A DNA stretch of 64,000 nucleotides, from the NCBI GenBank assembly GCA_027475525.1, contig JAMWFC010000049.1, positions 1,365,297 to 1,429,296 on the forward strand, read 5' to 3'. How positions within the stretch are numbered: the stretch's first letter is position 1; every line of letters starts with the position of its first letter. The DNA comes from Macrolepiota albuminosa (taxonomy: Eukaryota; Basidiomycota; Agaricomycetes; Agaricales; Agaricaceae). This document shows, one piece after another, positions 1 to 10,651 of this stretch. Position numbers and translations under genes: made by a program. Below the pieces are notes generated by a model. It worked only from the letters and a program-made list of their open reading frames with translations. It did not search any database and had not been told where the DNA came from.

Positions 1-175
1 AGCGTTGTGGGGATGCAGAAACATGAGAGACTCTAGACTGAGATCACGGGGATAGTTGGGCAAGGGATAGCACAGAGGATCGTCCGAGTGGATGACATCA
101 AATTCCAGGACCAGAGAATCAGCATGGACTGGAGGCAGAGACAACGTACTGCTGCTGAGATAACATAGCTTTAAC

Positions 176-607
176 TCAAATTTGATGACATGTCCAAACA
201 AGACCAGCATACAATAAAGACAAATAAACAGATTGTGTATTATCTTCCATTCCACCAATCCCATATGGAAACAAAGTAGGACATATCATTGGAAACAATT
301 GAGGATTGGCAAATTCATTTACAAGTTTAGAGCGATGAGGCATTTGCAAAAATGTATCTCCCTGTTCAGTCAAATGATGAACAGCAGCAGTACAAAGTTC
401 ATGACTTGAAGTTAAATCATCAGCATTGCTAACAACTACATTTTGAAAAGCAATAATATCAGGATTTTCTGTTATCAAAGACATTGTATTTACAGATGCA
501 TCATATTGATTTTGTATATTATCTTGTGATGCACTAAGTAAAATGTGTTCAATATAGTATAAAAGAAAATCAAATTGTTCTATTTGTGTAAGAATCTGTT
601 TATTAAT
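176..607 (-). pseudogene. Helitron-type N-terminal coding fragment
   Basis: A minus-strand frame is open from 607 down to a TGA at 176-178. It contains the stretch FANPQLFPMICPTLFPYGIG, which I recognise from the segment just upstream of the Helitron_like_N domain in fungal Helitron RepHel proteins; the family usually continues with a basic helical stretch that is missing here. After the stop, another minus-strand frame (about 1-165) is open to the window edge but is not recognisable. The fragment differs from the N-terminal region of the Helitron at 2.2-10.3 kb, so it likely belongs to another Helitron family. Assignment rests on remembered motif similarity only. Confidence 0.5.
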
Positions 608-1339
608 TTAAATATGCTCATATAATAGATTATTTTCTTTAAGCCATATAAGAGTTCTTGAACAGTGCGTAATCCTGATGCTCACATTGGTACTGAGTGG
701 GCTTGGTCTGTTGAGGTCAAGGAAGAAACTACCATGACTACTGATACTGGAGCTACCTCCACATCCACATCCATGCCAATGCATTCTGACACTTTAAACA
801 TCATTCACGTGTGTTACAACCACTTCCTCCTACTCTGACATGCAAACTATCATGAATATTGGCATGGGAATAGGATCATGGAGTCTCTATGTCAGGTACA
901 AGCTTTGATTCAACATGCCCATTTCCTCATGAGTCAAGATTATCATGGTAGACCAAAAATCTCTGAGGTACATGCATGGGATTAAGAAACAGAGGTTGGT
1001 CAATGGTGTGCTGGAGATAGCAAAAGTTGACATTGTACTGTACAATGTGACACCACTGAAGACACTGGAAGTTTGCAAGATGAAGACTATATATAGAGAA
1101 GGAGGTAGAGCAGGAGAGTAGCAGAGTGCTATTATGAGTGAATTGTCTTTTAGTTTGAACAATGCTAATGAGGAGCAAGAATGTGACATGTACTGCACTC
1201 ATTGCTTGTGAGGTTTTAAATGTTGGTGCTTTTGCATATATTAGATCAGAGGAGAGCAATGGATTGTATTTTGATATGTTGATAATACATGGTCACAGGA
1301 CTTTCTGTGGACAGAGTGACAAGTGAAAAGCAAAGACAT
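608..1339. other. No recognisable gene
   Basis: Short frames on both strands, but none shows domain motifs, introns or coding character that I can support. The stretch lies between the Helitron-type fragment at 176-607 and the region matching the 5' end of the main Helitron, so it is probably transposon-derived filler. Confidence 0.4.
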
Positions 1340-2209
1340 TGAAATTAGTTATTTGCAACTATTGGAGCTTGCTTTCAATCCTATCCTGCTGTCTTTAACT
1401 TTCAGGAGTACTGGGTTTAGAATAAGTAGTTAAAGATTGCCTAAATTATTGATTTTTTAAGCATTTTAGTAGCTCAACTCTTTAAAAGTTATTTACATGA
1501 CAATATATTTAGTATATCAATAGCTAACTATTGTCAAGCTTTCAGTAATAAGCTGAATTCAATGTTTATTAGCATCAATCAATAATAAATAAACTAATAC
1601 TAACTGTTTATAGTGTCAAATAAGCTGAATTGAATATATATTAGCATTGATCAATAATAAATAAACCAATACTTACTTTGTTGTAATAATTTTGGATTTG
1701 TTTGTAGTATCAAATAAGCTGAATTAGCATTCATCAATAATAAACAAACCAATACTTACTTTATTGTAACAATTTTAGAATTATTTGTAGCTGAATTGAA
1801 TGTTTTTTAATTGATCAATAATAAATAAGCTAAATTTAACATTTGTAAATATTGATCAATCAATTAACAAATTGATACTTACTTTGTTTATAGTGTCTTC
1901 TTACTACAATAGTGAATTTTGAGTTTGTTTGATCATATATAGTTAAAGAACATGCAAGGTGTAAAAACTGATGTCTACTAAATTGTGTTTGGCCTTTTCT
2001 TATTTGGACACATTTTAAAAATGTCCAAATATAGTATTTATCTTAATATTGAAGTTTATAATATATCTTTTATTTTTTATACTCTAAGTATAAAAATTGA
2101 GACTCCAAGTACAGAAAATGTTGTTATCTTAAAAAAAAGGTTCTTGGTCAGTCTTGGTCAGCCTTACTAATGAGATAGTTCCCACAAAATGATTGTTGCA
2201 TTATATAGA
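1340..2209 (-). mobile_element. 5' end of a second, truncated Helitron
   Basis: Read on the minus strand, this segment matches the 5' non-coding part of the main Helitron (about 9208-10259): shared landmarks are the text near 1385/9245 (CCTGCTGTCTTT..CTTCAGGAGTACTG), the repeat array, the ACATGC(A/G)AGGTGTGAAAAC-type block (1953/9985) and the terminal TCTATATA at 2209/10259. Similarity stops near 1340, close to where the main copy begins coding, so this copy retains only the 5' end. It lies in the same orientation and directly next to the 3' end of the main Helitron. Confidence 0.65.
1550..1880. repeat. Decayed tandem array in Helitron 5' region
   Basis: Four units of about 70-100 bp start with TAAGCTGAATT and contain ATCAATAATAAATAAACCAATACTTACTTT (shown here only by its consensus; unit starts near 1550, 1622, 1717 and 1790). 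The same type of array, with other unit copies, sits at 9640-9925 in the main Helitron. On the sense (minus) strand each unit offers a GTAAGTATTG splice-donor-like string. Confidence 0.6.
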
Positions 2210-2221
2210 AACGAGCTATGA

Positions 2222-2271
2222 TTCATGCCTTCGGCACGAATTTTGTAGCTTGTTGGGGGCTTCGCCCCCAA
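2222..2271 (-). other. 3' terminal hairpins of the Helitron
   Basis: Two perfect or near-perfect stem-loops: TTCATGCC-TTC-GGCACGAA (2222-2240, one G:T pair) and TTGGGGGC-TTC-GCCCCCAA (2253-2271). A hairpin just inside the 3' end is the known termination signal of rolling-circle replication in Helitrons. Having two in a row with the same loop is unusual and may allow alternative ends. Confidence 0.6.
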
Positions 2272-2278
2272 ACCCTCT

Positions 2279-2457
2279 CCAACTAAGCCTCCATCCTAAC
2301 CTCACTTCGTTCGGTTAGGGCTCCAAGTATGTATAAGTAACTTAGCCTCCACCCCAACCTCACTTTGTTCAGTTAGGGGTTCCAAATATGTATATTCATA
2401 ATTCAACTTCTATCATGACTTACTTTCATTATGTCTTACTGGTTCAAGTATATGTTG
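2279..2457. repeat. Three decaying ~60-bp tandem repeats
   Basis: Units start near 2281, 2339 and 2400 (core AACTTAGCCTCCA..CTAACCTCACTT..GGTTAGGG..TCCAAGTATGTAT). The first two are close copies; the third has diverged. Each of the first two can form a CCTAACC/GGTTAGG-type stem. They lie in the 3' untranslated part of the Helitron. Confidence 0.65.
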
Positions 2458-2491
2458 TTAAAGAATAGAAAGTTCACATTTATCAAGAAAT

Positions 2492-2725
2492 GATGTTACA
2501 ATTCCAAGTTATATATATTCTATTAGTACAGTATCAACAAATATCAAGTTAGATGCTAAAATATAAAAGTTAGTAATAAGTAGGTAATTAACAATCATAC
2601 TCACATTTGTAAACCCAAAAAATAATGCTACAATTCCAAGTTATATGTACAGTATCAAGTTAGATGCTAAAATATAAAGTTAGTAATAAGTATATAATTA
2701 ACAATCACACTTACATTTGTAAACC
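2492..2725. repeat. ~120-bp tandem duplication spanning the RepHel stop codon
   Basis: Copy 1 starts near 2494 and copy 2 near 2627 (TACAATTCCAAGTTATAT..ATCAAGTTAGATGCTAAAATATAAA..AATTAACAATCA..CATTTGTAAACC). Copy 2 contains the last codons and TAA (2711-2713) of the RepHel gene, so the gene end was duplicated downstream. Confidence 0.65.
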
Positions 2726-4185
2726 ATTAAGAACTTCTTGATACACAATATTTGCAGTCGCTCTTGATGTATTTTCTTCTGACAAAATCACCTTGATACG
2801 ATCTCCTGATGTGCATCGAGAAAGTGCAACATAGAGTTGGCCATGTGTAAAAACCGGTGATCGAAGGTCCAATCCAACATGCTTGACTGATTGCCCTTGA
2901 GACTTGTTGATAGTCATAGCAAAGGCCAATCGAATTGGAAACTGTCTCCTGCGTAATGGTATGGGCAAATCCTCTTCAGAGGCATCTAGATTGATCCTTG
3001 GAATCAAAACAGTTGAATCTGCAAACTTGGCATCTCCACTGATAATACGACATCTGAGAACTCTAGTGCTGATGTGAGTGATAATCATTCTTGTTCCATT
3101 GCAAAGTCCTTTGGTTGTGTCCAGATTCCTGAGAAGCATGACAGGAACTCCAATCTTCAAAGCCAGTTTAGCCAAAGGCAAACTACTGGCTTTCAAAGAG
3201 TTGAGATATTCCACAGGATATAATGCAAGGCCATCAGGATTCCTGTTATCAGAGAGAACAGAATCTGCACTCTGTAAGATCCTTTCTTCCCCTGGATACC
3301 TCTCTAGAACTTCTGCATTGATCTCCTCTATATCAGAGTTCTTGCCAGAGAGAATAGTCCGGTCCAGGTAATACTGATCATTTTGAGAATGACCAATATC
3401 AGGATATGTGGAAGAAATCAATTCAGTAATAGAATTGTCATCACAGATTATCCTTTTAGGCAGTTTAACTGTTTCTCCAGGTCCTAGATTTTTCCCTGCA
3501 CCAACATCCAACAACCAAGCTGCATGAGCAATATTGTCTACAGTCTGCTCCAACCGCATATTTTGGACCAAGTAATGGACTTGAATATTATCCCAAAGTT
3601 GGCCCCTTTTGAGTGAAGCAGCAATCATCTGCTGCCTGAGTCCATGTGGAACCACTGGAAGAGTTTGCCTAAAGTCCCCTCCAAAAACCACAGTGACTCC
3701 ACCAAAGGAAATGTCATTATTGAAGATGTCTCTGAAGCCACAATCGACAGAGTCAATGGCATTTTTGTATTGTATTGGAACTTCATCCCAAATGACAACT
3801 TTGGTGCGAAGTATGAGCTGTGATAACTGGGTTCCTCTCTTGATATTGGCAATGGATGTGTCAAGAGCAGGAATGGGAATTTTGAATCTTGAATGAGCTG
3901 TCCTACCCCCTTCCAACAATAAGGCAGCAATGCCAGATGATGCTACACATAATGCCACATCTCCATTGGAACAAACTGCAGCAGCCAGAGTATTGCAGAC
4001 AAAGGTTTTGCCACATCCTCCAGCACTGTGAATGAATAGCATCCTGCCCAAATTGTTGTTCACAGAATCCATGACAGCATCAAAAGTCTCCAGTTGTTCC
4101 ACATTGAACTTGGCTTTGTTTCTCTCCACTCTTTGCTTGAGGTCCTCAACATCATAATTAGTTTCATCTTCCAAAAGTCTATTGC
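2711..4185 (-). pseudogene. Helitron RepHel, C-terminal Pif1-type helicase exon
   Basis: Last exon of the Helitron gene, open to TAA at 2711-2713. It shows Walker A (AGGCGKT), Walker B-like VIWDEVP, and the C-terminal SF1 motifs NKSQGQS and YVALSRC, in the right order for a Pif1/RecD-like helicase, the unwinding half of RepHel proteins. The upstream in-frame TGA at 4205-4207 is removed by a 51-nt intron (4186-4236; donor GTAATT, acceptor TTCTAG), after which the text reads NWNIVPG-NRLLEDETNYD, a normal Helitron junction. The exon itself has no stop. The gene is inactive because of lesions further 5'. Confidence 0.85.
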
Positions 4186-4236
4186 CTAGAAGATTGATCA
4201 GTATTCAAGTCAATCTCTTATGCAAATGCCAATTAC

Positions 4237-6540
4237 CTGGAACTATATTCCAATTCTGTTGAGCCTCTGGCATGTTGGGAAAGTCTTTCAGAGTTTTCCC
4301 AAAATTCATCAAAGTGTCATTGATGAGATAAAGGCCATAGTCATAGACATCCTCATTGGTAAAGACTCGGTCCCTGTATTGCCTAGTATGTTCCAATCTG
4401 TGTCGAAGATCATCACAGATAGAATGTTTGAATTCGTTCCATAGAGCCTCAGGAGTGGCAGGAGCACAGTAGAATAGAATAGTGCAAAACAGCTGCCTGA
4501 GAGCTGATCCTAGTTGGATTGGAGCAGCTTCAGTGAGACACTGCCTCCATTCTGCATCATCCTCCAAAAGACCTAGAGCCTTGCATGCTTCTTGATAAGT
4601 GGGATAGATATGGCCATTGACTGTCCTGAGATCAGCCCATGAAGTTGCATTGGTTACAACAGTCAAGAGCATCCTGAGATAGAACCTTTCTCCCTGTCTT
4701 GGTGAAGCAAAGTACATCCTTCCAATTGCTGTCCCTCTCTGCCTCTCCTTCCAACTCCGTTTAGATGCTTCATAAACAAACTTGGTTGGAAAGTTCTGAT
4801 AAGTGGTGTTATTATTGGGAAACCTGGTATTGGCTTCAAACCAAGCTGTGAGTGCAGTCTTGTCTGCATTAGGTCTAGCAGCCACCACCTGTATCGGTTC
4901 ATCATCTGGGAAATAGACTTCATGCTAGTTTTCCAAGTGCACAGGCAATCTGTACACTGAAGGATATTCAGCATGCATATTGAATTCAAAGATGTGCCAG
5001 CAAGCCTCAGGAGCAGAAATGTATCTGGCATCCAAATATTCCTTGATTTCATCCCTCTCCTCCCTAGCAATCTCCAAAGTTGTCCTATCATGGCCCTTGT
5101 AGATGTACTTGTGAATGTATTTGATTGCATCTACTGAAGCACAGACTTCCACATTGATATGACATTGGAATTTGGCTGAGAGATATGGATTGTATGGGAC
5201 AACATTACGATTGTCATAACGACGACCATGCTTTTCAAAAAAGCGGCCATTGTTAGGTCTGGCATATTGGGGATAGCCATCATCACCATACTGTGTAGCT
5301 TCTTGAAATTCCTTGGGATATCTCTTGGAACATCTGCCATCTACCATGCACTTGGCATTGGGAAAATCTGCTCCACATGGACCATGAACCATATTGGTAG
5401 TAACAACCTAATAACAAAGGTAAGTTACTGCATTGATAATTCAAGCAAAGCCAATACCTGATACAATTGAGGCTGAGTCACTGGATCAGGAATTTGAGCA
5501 GAAACAATAGTGTCCACATGAGCTGCGTCTTTGATCTTGTCATGATGATGGAAAAAGATCAAGATATGTATGTGTGGAAGTCCCCTCTTTTGAAATTCAA
5601 TGGTATGGACAGATGCCACACATTTTCCAAATAGACCATCTTTTATGTTCTTCAAAAGAGCATTCTTCTTAAGTTCAAATACTCTGGCAACAATATCTGG
5701 ACAGTCAGAAGCTGTTTGCCTCTTTCCATTAACCATAGGTTCTTTCAACAGAGCCTCTTCAATTTCAGACCACTTTGGATTGGCAATCATAATGATGAAG
5801 AGATCTGGTTTATGGAAATGCCTGCAAATAGCCATAGAGTCCTGGAATAGTTGCTGTATGTGTTGTTCACTTCCAACATGAGAAGAGAGGAGGACCACGT
5901 GTTGACTTTGCCTGCCTAAGTCTTCATCTCCAGTAGCCACATCAACCACCCCTTGATAGACTTCAGCTCTAATCTTTTTTTGATTCTGTCTGATCCAGTT
6001 GAACTTTGATTGTTCTATTGATGCCCATGCATCCACAACATATTGCTGGAACAGTCTGCCACTCCAAAGCAATGCAGCATTGGCTTCCAAAGCCCTTTGC
6101 TGCAGCCTATATGCATAATATGCAGTTTGGCTAACTTTTTTGGCTCTTTGTTCTCCTGCTGGTCCAAATTGAGATTGAATATTGGTGTGAAATCCAGGTT
6201 CTCCAGTTGGAAATATGATAGTGTAATGCAGAGGAGTATAATAGGGGTGTAGATGGCTGATTTGCTTCAATTGACCTCCATGCAGATGCAGGACTATGTC
6301 ACGGTGATCTGATCATTCTTCAGAACCATCTCCTGGTATAATTGCTGCAACTCCTTTCTGTTCATTAGGGTTGTTATAGCGTCGATGGTCTCCAAAATCA
6401 GCTCTAAGTTGAACAGAAAGCCTTTGTGGTTGGCCTTCAGGTACTTCTGTTATAATCTGCTTTGCAAGCTTGTATAAGCCAATAAAGGGATTGACTCTAT
6501 GAAGCATATCCTGCAAAGAGGCCATTATCTGAGGATCCAA
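4237..6540 (-). pseudogene. Helitron RepHel, Helitron_like_N and Rep HUH nuclease part
   Basis: Contains the Rep nuclease that nicks and joins DNA ends in rolling-circle transposition: the two-His motif GLPHIHILI (about 5575), and the tyrosine motif YIHKYIYKGHD (about 5120) followed by EIKEYLDARYIS. A 50-nt intron (5408-5457; GTATTG..TTATTAG) joins LYQ to VVTTNMVHGPCG. In-frame nonsense codons are TGA at 6313-6315 (before SDHRDIVL) and TAG at 4925-4927 (between HLEN and HEVYFPDD, probably from CAG); all flanking reading frames match, so these are point mutations and not introns. Confidence 0.85.
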
Positions 6541-7753
6541 TCTAGGATTGCTTCTCTAATGAAAAGCCAATTGTTGATTGTGATCGTAGAAGTAGAGTTG
6601 TGCATACACAGGATGATCACCTTCAGTTGGAAGCAAAGCACCTGTCAGATGATGGAGCTCTCCATTGATCCTAAAGCTGTATGGTCTAGAAGCATTGGTA
6701 ATTGCATGGTCAATCTTGACTCCCAGAGATGTAAATGCAAAGGCTGCATTGTATTGATGGATAGATGCTTTGAAAGCATCAGAAAGAGCATGATGGCCTT
6801 GGAGTAAGCCAAGCAGTTCTGGTGGAGCATCCGCAAGTCTGGACAAATCAATCTGCTCTTGTAAACAGCACATGCCAAACTTTGGATTACGTCTAGTAGA
6901 CTTGGAGAGCTTTTCAGCATCAAAATGTAGAGCATGACAGTGTGGACATGCAACATCCATAGAACCAAGATAATGTGAAGGGGATCCATCCAGATAATGC
7001 TGTCTTCCTGTTGGAAGAGCATTTCTAGGCTGAACATCATCAGGTTGTTGTATCCTTTGTAAGACAGGAGGTGCTGGTACATTTTGCTGCATGACATCCC
7101 CAGGTGGATCCACATACTCCAAGTCAGAAGGTGCTAGTACATTTTGCTGTCTGTTATCCCCAGGTGGATCCACATACTCCAAGTCCTCCTTTATATTCTC
7201 AGCAGGATCATTCCTAGGATCGTCCAGTAGATTTGGATCAATCTCATTGTCTATGGGATGTTCCAAATACTCCAAAGGATTTTGAAGCATTTCATCAAAA
7301 GCTGCATGGATATTTTCTAATCCATGAGGATCCAAATCATTAAAATCCTCTTCAAGATCAGCTAAATGTTGCTGTTCCCAGTTTTGTAAGATCCTTTCAG
7401 CCCTAGCTTGATTCAAAGGCCTATGTTCAGGATTGAGATCTACATCCTGTTAATCTTTCTTAGTCAATGCAACTTTTAAAAGTTGTCTTTGTCTCACCTC
7501 TGGCTGGTGTAATATCTGTAGTTGTCTTCCTTGCTCTCTGAGCTGTTGTTGCTCATGCAATACTGCTAATGCTTGTTGTTGCCTCTGTTGCTCTTGCAAT
7601 ACTGCTAGTGCCTGCCGTTGTCTATCCTGCTCCTCAGCTGCAGCAATATGCCTCAACCTTTGTTGGTCTTGCAATGCTGCTAATGTTTGTGCTTGTATAG
7701 GAGCAACCTGCTGGTTAATTTGTCTCCCTCTATTCCCAAATGCAGGTGGCAGT

Positions 7754-8501
7754 TGTCACGACCCCTCCCCTCCGGGCCCACCCCGGGACACCCCCGGAAC
7801 ACCCTCCGGGACCCTCCCTCCAACCCCACAGGACACGCCCCGCCATCACGACCGCCGACACCGCCATCACGCGCATCAAGGACCGCCATCAGCCATCTCC
7901 AGCCCCGATCAACGATCAGATCACGCGACTCGTGCCGGCCATCACGCATCACGCATCACGGCTCCATCCGCGCCAATTGATCGCGTGCCCCACACGCGCG
8001 ATCCCGGTATACAGCCCCTGCCGCTACTCAATGACCCCCGGAACCCATCCCAGACATCCCGGAACCCCGAGACCCGGTCCCGTAGTACTTATAGCGTAGT
8101 CCCTGGTTGTATTCGCTAGTCTTGATATTACCTACTTTGCATACTGTTACTTTGGATATTGCGTGCCCTCTGTTTGACTGGTACGCCTTGTTTGGTACGC
8201 TTCGACTGGCACGCCTTAGTATTCGCGTGCTCTAAGCTTTGGTACGCACTTCGCGACTCTTAAGTTACTAACTTGGTCTCGTCTTAGAACCTCCGGTTCA
8301 CGACTCGACCCCCTCTAACTCCCAGCCACTCTCACCCAAAACCCCCGGACTCTAGTCCCCTCTCCCGGGATTACCCCTGTCCTCGTCTTGAACCCCGGAG
8401 TCCTAACCCCGGAGTTCCAGACACCCGGGTATCCGTAGATCAAGTCCGCATCGTAAGGGCGTCGCTTTCCCGGAAAGCCCCCGATTCAGCGGAACCTGAC
8501 A
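7754..8501 (+). mobile_element. Solo LTR (family A, copy 1), inserted in the Helitron gene
   Basis: A 748-bp GC-rich block beginning TGTCACGACCCC and ending GGAACCTGACA, with no internal retroelement sequence. It is flanked by a perfect 5-bp direct repeat GCAGT (7749-7753 and 8502-8506). TG...CA ends, 5-bp duplication and a second copy at 32108-32849 identify a solo LTR left by recombination between two LTRs; 5 bp is usual for Ty3/Gypsy and Ty1/copia. Frames read inside it are not genes. Its base composition contrasts sharply with the AT-rich Helitron around it. Confidence 0.93.
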
Positions 8502-9049
8502 GCAGTGGTAGTGGCATTGTGAAGTTTGGCAAAGCAGCTCTATGCAAAGCAGGCATTCTAGGTATAGGATTCTGTAAAGGAGCATCCCAACTTTCAGGCA
8601 AATGAGTTTCAGATATACTCATAGCAGTCCCACCAACTACAGGCTGAATGACTGACCCCACTCTATTATCTCTTCTATGCACAGCAGCTGATAGAGGTGC
8701 TACTATTGAAGACACATAAGAAGCTCTATGTACAGGAAGAGGTAGAGGTGGTATTATTCTAGGAATAGAATTTTGCAAAAAGGCATTCCATCCTTCAGGT
8801 AAATGAGTTTCAGGAATAGCCCTAGCAAATAGATCCTCAGCAACAGTTGGTGGTCTAACAGGCCTCCTCAAGGAGCTAGAACTATTTCCCCCAGAGCTTG
8901 AAGCAATCTGATTATTTCCCCCAGTTCTCATATCCCTCAATCCTGTAGTTCCAAGTTGTACATCCTCAGATGCAAATAAATCCACAGTAACAGTTGATCC
9001 AATGGGCCTCCTCAAAGAGCTAGAGGCAATCTGGTTATTTCCTTCAATT

Positions 9050-9147
9050 CTCATATCTCCAGTTCCCATATTTCCAGTTTCCATATCCTCAGTTCCCATA
9101 TCCTCAGTTCCCATATCCCCAGTTCTCATATCCCCAGTTCCATAATG
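9050..9147. repeat. 15-bp minisatellite inside the RepHel coding region
   Basis: Six to seven units of (C)AGTTCCCATATCCTC with small changes, in frame, encoding a G-T-(G/E)-D-M repeat in the N-terminal part of the Helitron protein. Unit length is a multiple of three, so expansion keeps the frame. Confidence 0.7.
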
Positions 9148-9639
9148 AAGTGGTATAACCACTGAAGTAGATCTTCTACTTCTATTTGCACGGCGCTCAT
9201 CAGGATCAGTCATTTGTAACTGTTGTAGCCTGCTTTGAATCCTAGCCTGCTGTCTTTGACCTTCAGGAGTACTGAGTTCATTATTAGAATGAGTAGTTGA
9301 AGATTGCCTGAAAAAATAGTTTTTTAAGCATTTTCATAGCTTAAAACTATTGAAAGACACTTACATGATGAGTATATCAATAGCTCAAAGTTGTCCAAGT
9401 GTTACTCTAAGCTGAATTGAATTTTTCTTGAATTTTTTGAATTTTATAAGCATTTATAAAGCTCAAAAACAATAAATGTCACTTACTACAATAGCCCAAA
9501 CTTTCACTATAAGCTGAATTGAATTTTTCCTGATTTTTCTGTGATTTTTTCGAATTTTTTAAGCAATTTCCAAGCTCAAATACATTAAAAATCACTTACA
9601 ATGATCAATCAATAGCTGAAAGTTGTCGAGCTATTGAAT

Positions 9640-9925
9640 GTTTGTTAAGGATCATTGATCAATCAATCAATCATTACTTACTTTGTAGTTGAGTTTGAAA
9701 ATTTTGCTATAAGAATGTTTGTTAATGGTCATTAATCAATCAATCAGTCAATACTTACTTTGTAATCAAGTTTCAAAGTTGTAGCAAAATTGATCATTTA
9801 TTAATAGTCATCAATCAATCAATCAATCAATACTTACTTTATAATCGAGTTTCGAAGCGTTGCTATAAAGATGGTTATTAATATTTGTAAATCAATCAAT
9901 CAATCAATACTTACTTTGTAGTGTA
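9640..9925. repeat. Tandem array in the main Helitron 5' region
   Basis: Four units of about 80 bp, each with an ATCAATCAATCAATC run followed by AATACTTACTTTGTA. On the Helitron sense strand they read ACAAAGTAAGTATTGATTGA, an array of strong splice-donor-like strings ahead of the start codon at 9213. Related units occur at 1550-1880. Confidence 0.65.
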
Positions 9926-10651
9926 GTTTACTCACTACAATGTTGAAACCATGGAAAAATTGATACTGTTTGGTTTAAGAACATGCGAGGTGTGAAAACT
10001 GGTGTCCACTAAATTGCGTTTTGGCTTCGGCCACATCCACAGACTCTGGACACCTCCTACATGTGTCTGAGAGATAGCATACAGTTGAAACATTGAATAT
10101 ATATCTTTTTTATTAAATTATATCTAATATACACTTTTTTTTTCTTATCTACTAAAAAACAGACCGAAAAAACAACCAAAAAAGGCAAATCTTTGTCAGC
10201 CTTAGTCAGAACTGACTAATCAATAATTCCCATAAAACAGTTGTCCCATTCTATATAGATTCGGTAAAAATAATTTCCTTTCTAATAAGTTAAAAATAGT
10301 ATAAATTCTATCTTATATGAAGTCCAGACAAGTAGCAACCTAATATTTTGAGGATTCTCCAATGTCTGAGTGGCATTACTGGCTTATAGAGCTGAGACAA
10401 GTTTAAATAGGAGTTCTGAAGAAGTTCTTCTTTTAAAATACAGCAAAAACCACCATGCTGGCCTTCTGTGACAAGGACCAGTATAGTCAAAAGAAGCAGT
10501 CTCTGAATGAGTACATCAACTTGTTTTGTGTATTTTTATAAAGCAGAATAAATACTCTAATAGTCTTTAACTCTGCCTTATTTTTTGAGAAGAGCTTTAT
10601 CTAGTTCTGATAGAGCATGTTAACAGCTTTATAAAAGACACCCAGCAGACA

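Larger units (their letters stand above)
6556..9213 (-). pseudogene. Helitron RepHel, N-terminal part split by a solo LTR
   Basis: Starts at ATG 9213. The first ~240 codons are low complexity with a G-T-x-D-M repeat and a duplicated block (ETHLPEGWNAFLQNSIPRI-like). The frame is cut by the LTR at 7754-8501; with LTR and one target copy set aside it is continuous across the site. A Q/R-rich segment follows, then a 51-nt intron (7447-7497; GAG|GTGAGA..AACAG) that hides an in-frame TAA at 7450. The next exon carries an acidic repeat region and a Cys/His cluster (VACPHCHALHF..CC, about 6860-6950) typical of fungal Helitron N-termini. It ends at a nonsense TAG (6556-6558) in front of the conserved RSNPRLDPQIMASLQ. 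Confidence 0.8.
2212..10259 (-). mobile_element. Near-complete autonomous Helitron
   Basis: A rolling-circle transposon of about 8.05 kb including a later 753-bp LTR insertion. Its 5' terminus reads TCTATATAG at 10259, preceded by A; the 3' end shows two GC-rich hairpins with TTC loops (2253-2271 and 2222-2240) about 10 nt before a proposed end at 2212, followed by T. Helitrons insert between A and T, begin with TC and carry a 3' hairpin. The proposed last bases are CTCG rather than the canonical CTRR, so the exact 3' end is uncertain. It encodes one long RepHel gene (2711-9213) with a Rep HUH nuclease and a Pif1-type helicase. Three nonsense codons and the LTR insertion make it non-autonomous now. 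Confidence 0.8.

Noticed and set aside
4205..4207. Nonsense TGA in the Helitron gene
   Set aside because: It lies inside a 51-nt intron with good donor, branch-like CTGAT and acceptor, and splicing restores the expected junction; same for TAA at 7450.
7687..8585. Pro/Arg-rich open frames on both strands (and 31944-32453)
   Set aside because: They lie within or across the two solo LTR copies and arise from GC-rich LTR sequence; no conserved domain and both copies are non-coding repeats.
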